A stretch of DNA of 10,909 bases from Myxococcales bacterium. GTDB lineage: Bacteria; Myxococcota; Polyangia; Fen-1088. The stretch is from positions 3,866 to 14,774 of the forward strand of contig PMCR01000432.1 of NCBI GenBank assembly GCA_003155465.1, written 5' to 3'. Each line of letters starts with the position of its first letter. Positions within the stretch are counted from its first letter, which is position 1. The notes beneath the pieces are model-generated. The model made no database searches. It saw nothing but the letters and a program-made list of their open reading frames with translations, and was not told the DNA's origin. This document shows, piece by piece, positions 1 through 7,086 of the stretch. The position numbers and the translations under genes were made by a program.

Positions 1-1067
<1,067 letters not shown>

Positions 1068-1091
1068 AAAGGCCCCGCGCTAGTGACTCGC

Positions 1092-1133
1092 AACCGCCCC
1101 GGGAGCGCAGGTTCCGCGGGGCGGTTCTTTTTT
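1092..1133 (+). terminator. Intrinsic terminator of gdhA
   Basis: A perfect 10-bp GC-rich stem (AACCGCCCCG at 1092-1101 pairing with CGGGGCGGTT at 1117-1126) can be extended inside the loop by GGA/TCC. It is followed by C and six T residues (1127-1133). The T-run lies only on the + side, so it serves gdhA. vgrG on the other strand has no equivalent T-run after this stem. Confidence 0.93.
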
Positions 1134-1156
1134 CGCTGTCGACTCCAGTCGTGCAC

Positions 1157-3280
1157 TCAGTTGTTGCTGACCTTGCTCCCCTTGATGATGACGTCGCCGT
1201 CAGCCTTGGCATTGATCTTTCCGGAAGCGTTGATGGAGACGTCCTTCCCCTTGAGGACTATGGTGCCGTCCTTCTTCATGGTGATGCTTGCGTCTCCGGT
1301 CTTGATGACAATCTCGTCACCGGCGTCGAATACCAGCTTCTTGCTCACCGTGACCTGATCGTTTCCGGTGATGGTTTGTGTCCTGCCGGCTGCGACGGTC
1401 AAAGTGTCGGCCTTGCCCACGTCCACCTGCCGCGCGCCGGTGATGGTGATAGTTTCGTTCTTGCCGACGGTCTCGGTCCGGGCGCCGGTGATGGTGATCC
1501 CTTCGTCCTTGGCGACGGATTCGGTCCGGGCGCCGGTGATGGTGATGGTTTCGTTCTTGTCTACGGTTTCGGTGCGATTGCCGTGGATCGTGATGGTTTC
1601 GTCCTTGACGACTTCTTCGGTTCGATTCCCTGTGATGGTCGAGGTTTCGTCGTTCTTGACCTTCTTGACCCGGTCGTGCCCGACCTCGCGTGTCTCGTCG
1701 TTCTTGACGAGGATCTTCAAGTCCTTCTCTGCCTGCAGATAGACCTGCTCGCTGTCCTTAAGATCCTCGAAGCGGAGTTCGTTGAAGTTCTGCGGATTGC
1801 CGCCCTTGGTGCTCCGGGTTTTGATGCCGGTCTGGGTCTTGTTCTGCGGAAGGTCGTAGGGCGGCATGTTGTCCGCGTCGTAGACGCTGCCGGTGACCAG
1901 CGGTCGATCGGGATCGCCCTCCAGAAACTCCACCACGACCTCGTTGCCCACGCGTGGGATGTGGACCGCGCCCCAGCGGTTTCCCGCCCAGGGGTGCGCC
2001 ACACGCACCCAGCACGATTTGTCTTCGGGCTTTCTGTCTTTGTCGCGATCCCAGTGAAACTGTACCCGGATCCGTCCGTGCTTGTCGGTCCAGATCTCTT
2101 CCTTGCTGCCGCCCACCACGCGCGCCGTCTGCGGACCCCGCACGATTGGCTTCTCGATGCGGGGCATCCGGAAAGGCGTCGCGCTATCGATCGCCGTCAG
2201 TCGGACGTGGCTCTTGTCGCCCATCACTTGGCTGGAATCCGGGGCTGGATTGCGAAACACCACGTCAGTCGACGTGATCATGAACTTCCGGCCGGCCAGG
2301 CCGGGCAGCTCGGAGACTCCGAACAAAGCGCCAACTTCCAACCCTCGCGCCGTGCCCTCACCCGCAAAGACCTCCACGCTGCTCTGCTTTTCCTCTAGCC
2401 TCACCCTCGCCAGCCGCTCCCCCTCGGCGTTGCTGGCCTTCACGTCCGCGTCGTCTTTGTTCTCGGCCAGGACAAATCCGCCAGGATATTCGTACCGTTC
2501 CAGAGTTGGCTCGTCCTTCGTGGGCTTCGTACCCTTGTGCCCGGCCAGAATGGCAGCGTCGCCGCGAGCACGAAACTCGAAGTCCCGCAGGGCGACATCG
2601 TTGGTTCTCACTTCGCAGGTCGCACCCCATTGCCTCAGACAATCCGGGATGGCGCCGCGACGCCCCGGTGGAAGCAGCGGGACGGTCTCCCAGCCGACGC
2701 GGGCGTGGTGCGAGCTGATCGAATCCGCAAGAACCATCTCGTGGCCGTCTGTCAGATGGTTGAAGTAGAAGTAGATTCCTTCCAGCGCCAGAATTCGCCG
2801 GATGAAGTCCCAGTCGGATTCCTGGTACTGGGTCAGATAGTCCCAAGAACGGTACGCTTTCTCGTACAGGGACGTCTGGTATGGACGTAGCTTGTGTTCC
2901 TCCAGGACTTGCTTCACCACGTCGATGACCGGATGGCCCTCAAAAATGCGACAGTCGTGGCTGAAGCTCAGCAGGTGCTGTTCTGGGAGCAGCGTCACTC
3001 GGTATTCGGTATAGTTCACGTCCCGTCTGCCGCGCGTGGATTGGAAGACCATGCCGCTAATGTGGCGAAACTGCCCCGGCGCCAGCGGGACATGCACCGT
3101 CATCGTCTTCCCCAGCAGGGACTTCAGATCGATATCGTGCAGCTTGCTGTGCAGGTCTAGATGATACTGGAAAAGGGATCCCAGCTCTTCATACCCTGAA
3201 ATCTCCTGCACCCGGAAGCCGTAGGCTTCCAGTCCCGAGGAACCGGTCACGGTGATCAGAGGATCAAGAATGTCGATCAT
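1157..3280 (-). CDS. vgrG: Type VI secretion spike protein VgrG
   Basis: VgrG trimers form the tip of the contractile T6SS needle and carry effectors. The 707-residue product is typical of VgrG without a C-terminal toxin. Residues ~15-375 are the gp27-like hub, including the family signature WDFIRRILALEGIYFYF (157-173). Residues ~380-475 are the gp5-like OB fold with GRIRVQFHW (402-410), WVRVAHPWAGNRWGAVHIPR (424-443) and GNEVVVEFLEGDPDRPLVTG (445-464). Residues ~500-700 form the beta-helical spike with 16-residue repeats. The protein ends KGSKVSNN with no added domain and no PAAR fusion. The ATG overlaps the TGA of Imm-A (ATGA, 3277-3280) and has a good Shine-Dalgarno AGGAG at 3288-3292, 7 nt upstream. 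It is last in the LDT-Imm-vgrG run. No hcp, PAAR, adaptor (DUF4123, DUF2169, DUF1795) or sheath genes are in the window, so this is an orphan vgrG island. Confidence 0.96.
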   Translation of the reverse strand: MIDILDPLITVTGSSGLEAYGFRVQEISGYEELGSLFQYHLDLHSKLHDIDLKSLLGKTMTVHVPLAPGQFRHISGMVFQSTRGRRDVNYTEYRVTLLPEQHLLSFSHDCRIFEGHPVIDVVKQVLEEHKLRPYQTSLYEKAYRSWDYLTQYQESDWDFIRRILALEGIYFYFNHLTDGHEMVLADSISSHHARVGWETVPLLPPGRRGAIPDCLRQWGATCEVRTNDVALRDFEFRARGDAAILAGHKGTKPTKDEPTLERYEYPGGFVLAENKDDADVKASNAEGERLARVRLEEKQSSVEVFAGEGTARGLEVGALFGVSELPGLAGRKFMITSTDVVFRNPAPDSSQVMGDKSHVRLTAIDSATPFRMPRIEKPIVRGPQTARVVGGSKEEIWTDKHGRIRVQFHWDRDKDRKPEDKSCWVRVAHPWAGNRWGAVHIPRVGNEVVVEFLEGDPDRPLVTGSVYDADNMPPYDLPQNKTQTGIKTRSTKGGNPQNFNELRFEDLKDSEQVYLQAEKDLKILVKNDETREVGHDRVKKVKNDETSTITGNRTEEVVKDETITIHGNRTETVDKNETITITGARTESVAKDEGITITGARTETVGKNETITITGARQVDVGKADTLTVAAGRTQTITGNDQVTVSKKLVFDAGDEIVIKTGDASITMKKDGTIVLKGKDVSINASGKINAKADGDVIIKGSKVSNN
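1412..1651 (-). repeat. 48-bp tandem repeat in vgrG (beta-helix spike)
   Basis: Five consecutive 48-bp units (from 1412, 1460, 1508, 1556 and 1604) encode 16-residue repeats of the form [D/N]ETITITGARTETVxK (residues 544-623 of VgrG). Looser copies continue on both sides (about residues 528-543 and 624-642). This is the gp5-type triple-stranded beta-helix shaft. The DNA identity between units is high enough to allow slippage or misassembly. Confidence 0.85.
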
Positions 3281-4320
3281 GGATTTTCTCCTGCCTTGCT
3301 ATGTTCTCGCCCTGGCGCATCCTCGTCGCGGCAGATGTTGGTCATCATTCCGCGATTGGTCAAGAGCGTCGTGCAGCCGCCGACCTGGCATATGGCCACT
3401 GCGTGGCCCGAACGCACCGGCGCGGACCACAGCCGACGCCCGGTCGATAGTTGCACGGCTCTGACTGAGGTGTCGGCAAGCAGAACCGCGCCCGGAGCGC
3501 CGCACTCCACCACGGTGCTCGGCTGCACGGGCACGGCCGCGACTTTGACTCCGTCGGAAATGCGGCGCATGACAATCTGATGACGATAGTGCAAAGGTTC
3601 GGTGCCACGGTGCCAGCGCCGCTCGGGCTCGACCAGATAGTCACCACAGACCAGCGGCGGTTCGGTCCAGGTTCCTGACTGGTTCCAGATCACCTGATCG
3701 TTCCGAAAGCAGAATCCGTAGTGGCAAGGACCGTCGTGGTGGCTCTCCTCGGAAACGCAGAAGATCCTCTCGCCCGATGGGCCCAGCCGCAGACGCGCGC
3801 TTGTTCGCGTCTGCATTCTTTTCCCGTGTTCGCTGCCCACATCCGGCGGGGCTGGCAGCGGTTGGGACACAAGCTCCGTCTTCCCGCCCGGCAGCAGTTC
3901 GACCATCCTGTTCATCAGCGTCACCCAGCGCCGGCCAGCGTGGCTTGCCACCGAGCGCACGCCGTCGTTCGGGAATTCCCAGCGATCTATCTCCTTGCCG
4001 TCAGGGCCTAGCAACAACACGGCATCGACGTGAGGCTTCCTTGCCTCTAGCTTCTCGCCCACGACGAGAAGCCCCGCGTCGTCTGCTTCGTTCTCGGAAA
4101 CGTAGTCCAGTGGAAGCGTCATCACCGGCGACCACTTCCCAGCGGGGGACCGGATCTGCAAGCTGTTCTTGTCAAGCCGGAGTCGTGCGAGGCCTCCATC
4201 GTGCAATGGAATCAGCCGCTCGTCATCCCAGCCCTGTGGCCAAACGTCAGCCGCAAGGACCACGCTCAATGCCGCGACCAGTCCCGCCGTGAGTGGCAGG
4301 ATTGCCCGCGCCCAGCTCAT
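3277..4320 (-). CDS. Imm-A: secreted beta-rich protein, putative periplasmic immunity to LDT-A
   Basis: No named family is recognised. The product has 347 residues. Residues 1-24 are a Sec signal peptide (MSWARAILPLTAGLV..., cleavage near VLAAD). The mature part consists of repeated beta-strand blade-like segments (LIPLHDGGLARLRL, AVLLLGPDGKEIDRWEF, VLLADTSVRAVQLSTGRRLW), suggestive of a beta-propeller of WD40/PQQ type. It has eight cysteines (188, 199, 204, 225, 273, 311, 316, 330), including CHYGFC, fitting disulfides in the periplasm. I chose the ATG at 4320 because it makes an ATGA overlap with the LDT-A stop and aligns with the paralogue's start. An upstream ATG at 4386 would add 22 residues that the paralogue lacks and would bury the signal peptide. 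Tight coupling to a peptidoglycan-acting effector and export to the periplasm point to immunity; an accessory secreted protein is the alternative. The gene ends overlapping vgrG by 4 bases. Confidence 0.75.
   Translation of the reverse strand: MSWARAILPLTAGLVAALSVVLAADVWPQGWDDERLIPLHDGGLARLRLDKNSLQIRSPAGKWSPVMTLPLDYVSENEADDAGLLVVGEKLEARKPHVDAVLLLGPDGKEIDRWEFPNDGVRSVASHAGRRWVTLMNRMVELLPGGKTELVSQPLPAPPDVGSEHGKRMQTRTSARLRLGPSGERIFCVSEESHHDGPCHYGFCFRNDQVIWNQSGTWTEPPLVCGDYLVEPERRWHRGTEPLHYRHQIVMRRISDGVKVAAVPVQPSTVVECGAPGAVLLADTSVRAVQLSTGRRLWSAPVRSGHAVAICQVGGCTTLLTNRGMMTNICRDEDAPGREHSKAGENP
3288..3292 (-). promoter_or_regulatory. Ribosome binding site of vgrG
   Basis: AGGAG lies 7 nt before the vgrG ATG, inside the 3' end of Imm-A. 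The equivalent place before the vgrG stub at 5223 has lost it (GGGCAAAGCC instead), which supports decay of that copy. Confidence 0.75.
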
Positions 4321-5036
4321 GGCGTTTCCGTGTCCATGGCGCCGTAGCGCTCTGGGTAGCGATGGATGATGAGGGTCATGCCCCATCGAAACGCGCCCGC
4401 ATCAAGCAAGGCGTCGCGGTCGATCGGCTTGATATGGATGCAGCCGTGCGACTCAAACAGATCGACCTCCTTGGAACCCGCGCCGTATTTGTCCGATTCG
4501 GCCTCGTTGCCTGGCGTCGTGTGGATCATCTCGCCTTCTAGGGGCTCGTTGGCGTCACGTCGGCGGTTTGCGTTCCGATCGCGGTAATACCTGATGGCGA
4601 TCGGGCCAAAGTCGTTGAATATCCATCGGTCAGGAAATTCCCAGAGACCGTAGAGATTCTTGTAGGCATCTCCGATGTCGCTAACGGTCCACCCGAAATC
4701 CCGAGTGAGCGAGCGCCACTTGCCCGGCGATTTCTCGTATTCCGCCACCCGGGCGGGAAGGCTCCGACTCCTCCGGATACGGGTTCCCCAGCGAACCCTC
4801 GACCAATCCCAGGTCGTGGTCTTGTATGCCTCCGTGCCGTCGATGATGAAGGTTCCCGGAGTGGTTGGTACGGCTGCAATTCTTTCGCCTCTTTCTTTGG
4901 GCTGTCGCTTGGACGGGCCGCCCCAGGCCTCGGCACGCAGGATGACCTTGTCGTTCACGAGATAGAGGAGCAGCTTCTCGCCGGGATAGAGGTGCACCTC
5001 CTCCTTCTTTGCGGGCTTCGCTTGGGGATCTGCCAT
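4317..5036 (-). CDS. LDT-A: L,D-transpeptidase-like (YkuD-type) putative T6SS effector
   Basis: L,D-transpeptidase-fold enzymes use a catalytic Cys to cleave or exchange the residue after meso-diaminopimelate in peptidoglycan stems. The 239-residue protein shows TPGTFII (59-65, the conserved TPxGTF strand), a conserved IHTTP with catalytic His172, and SHGCIHI with Ser196-His197-Gly198-Cys199. His replaces the usual Arg two residues after the catalytic Cys. DRNANRRRDANE (153-164), just before the catalytic His, has EF-hand-loop spacing. There is no signal peptide or TM segment; the N-terminus is lysine-rich (MADPQAKPAKKEEVHLYPGE). The ATG at 5036 has AGGGGG (5043-5048) 6 nt upstream, and the same start is kept in LDT-B. 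Longer in-frame starts up to 5210 run through the leader and are rejected. Cytosolic location plus VgrG and Imm-A neighbours suggest a spike-delivered periplasmic toxin, by analogy with Tlde1. Catalytic fold call is firm; effector role is inferred. Confidence 0.82.
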   Translation of the reverse strand: MADPQAKPAKKEEVHLYPGEKLLLYLVNDKVILRAEAWGGPSKRQPKERGERIAAVPTTPGTFIIDGTEAYKTTTWDWSRVRWGTRIRRSRSLPARVAEYEKSPGKWRSLTRDFGWTVSDIGDAYKNLYGLWEFPDRWIFNDFGPIAIRYYRDRNANRRRDANEPLEGEMIHTTPGNEAESDKYGAGSKEVDLFESHGCIHIKPIDRDALLDAGAFRWGMTLIIHRYPERYGAMDTETP

Positions 5037-5042
5037 CTTGTT

Positions 5043-5048
5043 CCCCCT
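5043..5048 (-). promoter_or_regulatory. Ribosome binding site of LDT-A
   Basis: AGGGGG lies 6 nt before the ATG at 5036. The identical motif and spacing occur before LDT-B. This decides the start over the longer in-frame alternatives. Confidence 0.8.
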
Positions 5049-5150
5049 GATCTCAGTTGCGTATGGACGTGACCGCTGCGGGATGCTCGGCGACGACAAC
5101 CATCCCACGAAACACTCCGGGCAGGTCGGAATATCCGGCCGCTGGAAGCG

Positions 5151-5223
5151 ATCGCACGGGGCACAGCAGACGAGGCCAGCAGGAACCGCGTCTTGGCGTC
5201 CAGGGATCAAGAATGTCGATCAT
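5151..5223 (-). pseudogene. vgrG 5' remnant left behind Imm-B
   Basis: An ATG at 5223 overlaps the Imm-B stop (ATGA), exactly as intact vgrG overlaps Imm-A, and encodes the same first seven residues MIDILDP. Relative to intact vgrG one base is missing after GATCC (A at + strand 3260 has no counterpart between 5203 and 5204). Restoring it opens a frame reading LDAKTRFLLASSAVPRAI, which looks like a VgrG N-terminus of a different lineage from the intact gene (LITVTGSSGLEAYGF). The fragment stops abruptly at 5151, where the leader of copy A begins. The Shine-Dalgarno seen before intact vgrG is gone. The identity of the first ~26 bases is seen directly; that the rest is vgrG is an inference from style. 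Confidence 0.6.
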
Positions 5224-6269
5224 GGCTTTGCCCGGGCCTTGCCGATTTGCCGGCTGTCCGCGTGTCCGCCGCGACAGATGTTCGTCATCGTCCCGTGATT
5301 GGTTAAGACCGTCGTGCAGTCGCCGACCTGGGCAATGGCCACTGCGTGGCCGGAACGCACCGGCGCGGACCACAGCCGACGCCCGGTCGATAGTTGCACG
5401 GCTCTGACTGAGGTGTCGGCAAGTAAAACCGCGCCCGGAACACCACACTCCACCACGGTACTCGGCTGCACGGGCGCGGCCGCGACTTTGACCCCGTCGG
5501 AAATGCGGCGAACGACGATCCGATGATGATGGTGCAGGGGATAGGTTCCGCGGTCCCAGCGCCTTTCGGGCTCGACCAGATAGTCGCCGCAGACCAGTGG
5601 AAGCCAGGTCCAGGTTCCTGACTCGTTCCAGATCACCTGATCGTTCCGAAAGCAGAATCCGTAGTGGCAAGGACCATCGTGGTGGCTCTCCTCGGGAACG
5701 CAGAAGATCCTCTCGCCCGATGGGCCCAGCCGCAAACGCGCGCTTGTTCGCGTTTGCACTTTTTCCCCGTGTTCGCTACCCACATCCGGGGGGGCCGGCA
5801 GCGGTTCGAAGACAGGCTCAGTCCTCCCACCCGGCAGCAGTTCGACCATCCTGTTCATCAGCGTCGCCCAGCGCCGGCCAGCGTGGCTTGCCACCGAGCG
5901 CACGCCGGCGTTCGGGAATTCCCAGCGATCGATCTTCTTGCCATCCGCGCCAAGCAGCAACACGACGGTCCCACGGAGTTTGCTTGTCCCGACCTCTTCT
6001 CCCACGACGAGAAGACCCTGATCGTCGGCTTCGTAGTTGGCAACGTACTCCAGTGCAAGCGGGACCACCGGCGACCACTCCCCGGCAGGGGACCGAATCT
6101 GCAGTCGCGGATCGCCCCCAAGCAGCGCGATGCTGCCATCGTGCAGCGGAATCAGCCGTCCTCGATCCCAATCCTCCGGCCAGAAGGCCGGCTTGTCTGC
6201 CGCCCGGCTCGGACTCGATGCCGCGGCCAGTGCTAGCGTCAGCGGCAGTATTGCGCTCGTGTATTTCAC
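5220..6269 (-). CDS. Imm-B: secreted beta-rich protein, putative periplasmic immunity to LDT-B
   Basis: This is the paralogue of Imm-A, 349 residues. The start is GTG at 6269, forming a GTGA overlap with the LDT-B stop (6266-6269). The signal peptide is MKYTSAILPLTLALAAASSP, with cleavage near SRAAD. The blade-like strands and the CHYGFC pair are conserved, but it has seven cysteines rather than eight: Imm-A Cys311 is Ala here (AIAQVGDC versus AICQVGGC). The strongest differences from Imm-A are at residues ~28-105 and in the last ~17 residues after TNICR; residues ~120-215 and 260-310 are nearly identical. The pattern, conserved scaffold with variable patches, is what one expects if each copy binds its own LDT partner. 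The stop overlaps the start of the vgrG remnant. Function is inferred from context only. Confidence 0.74.
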   Translation of the reverse strand: MKYTSAILPLTLALAAASSPSRAADKPAFWPEDWDRGRLIPLHDGSIALLGGDPRLQIRSPAGEWSPVVPLALEYVANYEADDQGLLVVGEEVGTSKLRGTVVLLLGADGKKIDRWEFPNAGVRSVASHAGRRWATLMNRMVELLPGGRTEPVFEPLPAPPDVGSEHGEKVQTRTSARLRLGPSGERIFCVPEESHHDGPCHYGFCFRNDQVIWNESGTWTWLPLVCGDYLVEPERRWDRGTYPLHHHHRIVVRRISDGVKVAAAPVQPSTVVECGVPGAVLLADTSVRAVQLSTGRRLWSAPVRSGHAVAIAQVGDCTTVLTNHGTMTNICRGGHADSRQIGKARAKP

Positions 6270-6997
6270 GGCGTTTCCGTGTCCATTGCGCCGTAGCGTT
6301 CTGGGTAGCGATGAATGACAAGGGTCATGCCCTGGCGAAACGCGCCCGCATCACGAAAAGCGCCGAGGTCGATCGGCTTGATATGGATGCAGCCGTGCGA
6401 CTCAAATAGTTCGACCTCCTTGGAACCCGCGCCGTATTTGTCCGATTCGGCCTCGTTGTCTGGCGTCGTGTGGAGCATCTCGCCTTCTAGGGACTCGTTG
6501 GCGTCGCGTCTGCGGTTCGCGTTTCGATCGCGGTAGTACCTGATGGCGATAGGGCCAAAGTCGTTGAATATCCACCGGCTGGGAAACTCCCTGAGGCCGT
6601 AGAGGTCCTCGTACATGTCCCCGATGGTCAATACGTTCCACGGATCAACCCGCGACTTGAAATCCCGCGTGAGCGATCGCCACTTGCCCGGCGATTTCTC
6701 GTATTCCACCTCGTCGGGTCGGCTCTGGCTCTTCCGGATGCGCGTTCCCCACGGAATTCTAGACTTTGGCCAGGTGGTGGTGGTGTACGTCTCCATGCCG
6801 TCGATGATGAAAGTCCCCGGCCAGGTCGGCTCGCGTGCCATCTTGTCGCCCTTTCCTTTGGGCTGTCGCTTGGACGGGCCGCCCCAGGCATCGGCACGCA
6901 GGATGACCTTGTCGTTCACCAGATAGAGGAGCAGCTTCTCGCCGGGATAGAGGTGCACCTCCTCCTTCTTCGCGGGTTTCGCCTGGGAATCTGCCAT
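6266..6997 (-). CDS. LDT-B: L,D-transpeptidase-like (YkuD-type) putative T6SS effector
   Basis: This 243-residue paralogue of LDT-A has the same likely enzyme: WPGTFII (59-65), LHTTP with catalytic His176, and SHGCIHI with Ser200-His201-Gly202-Cys203. The EF-hand-like DRNANRRRDANE (157-168) is kept unchanged. Residues 1-47 (apart from positions 4 and 36) and the last ~100 residues closely match LDT-A. Residues ~48-142 are diverged, with a net four-residue insertion around RVDPWNVLTIGD. There is no signal peptide. The start at 6997 has AGGGGG (7004-7009) 6 nt upstream. The frame stays open upstream to 7537, but that region overlaps the TPR gene in another frame and has no counterpart in copy A beyond 5151, so it is not coding here. 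The next gene, Imm-B, starts at the GTGA overlap. Confidence 0.82.
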   Translation of the reverse strand: MADSQAKPAKKEEVHLYPGEKLLLYLVNDKVILRADAWGGPSKRQPKGKGDKMAREPTWPGTFIIDGMETYTTTTWPKSRIPWGTRIRKSQSRPDEVEYEKSPGKWRSLTRDFKSRVDPWNVLTIGDMYEDLYGLREFPSRWIFNDFGPIAIRYYRDRNANRRRDANESLEGEMLHTTPDNEAESDKYGAGSKEVELFESHGCIHIKPIDLGAFRDAGAFRQGMTLVIHRYPERYGAMDTETP

Positions 6998-7003
6998 CTT
7001 GTT

Positions 7004-7009
7004 CCCCCT
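7004..7009 (-). promoter_or_regulatory. Ribosome binding site of LDT-B
   Basis: AGGGGG lies 6 nt before the ATG at 6997, identical in sequence and spacing to the LDT-A site. Confidence 0.8.
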
Positions 7010-7086
7010 GATCTCAGTTGCGTATGGACGTGATCGCTGCTGGATGCTCGGCGACGACAACCATCCCACGAAACACTCCGGGCAGG

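Larger units (their letters stand above)
3257..5150 (-). repeat. Effector-immunity module, copy A (tandem repeat unit)
   Basis: This stretch of about 1.89 kb carries a 114-bp leader, LDT-A, Imm-A and the first seven codons of vgrG. It aligns end to end with 5201-7111. The right edge is sharp: identity stops after the shared CTGGAAGCG ending at 5150 (7111 in copy B). On the left, both copies share the vgrG start region (3257-3282 versus 5201-5225, with a one-base gap). The outer leader is almost identical between copies, while parts of the genes have diverged. Confidence 0.85.

Noticed and set aside
1412..1651. CRISPR-like periodicity
   Set aside because: The 48-bp units are contiguous, without spacers, and are in frame as VgrG beta-helix repeats.
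4321..4386. Upstream ATG at 4386 as the start of Imm-A
   Set aside because: It would overlap LDT-A by 70 bases, add a basic 22-residue tail before the signal peptide, and has no equivalent in Imm-B. The ATG at 4320 makes the ATGA overlap.
5037..5210. N-terminal extension of LDT-A including a CPEC motif
   Set aside because: The frame is open in both leaders, but the conserved AGGGGG-spaced ATG lies downstream and the extension runs through the vgrG remnant in copy A.
5597..6409. 270-codon plus-strand open frame across Imm-B
   Set aside because: It is antisense to a gene with a paralogue, signal peptide and coupled start; composition is Pro/Arg/Ser-rich noise.
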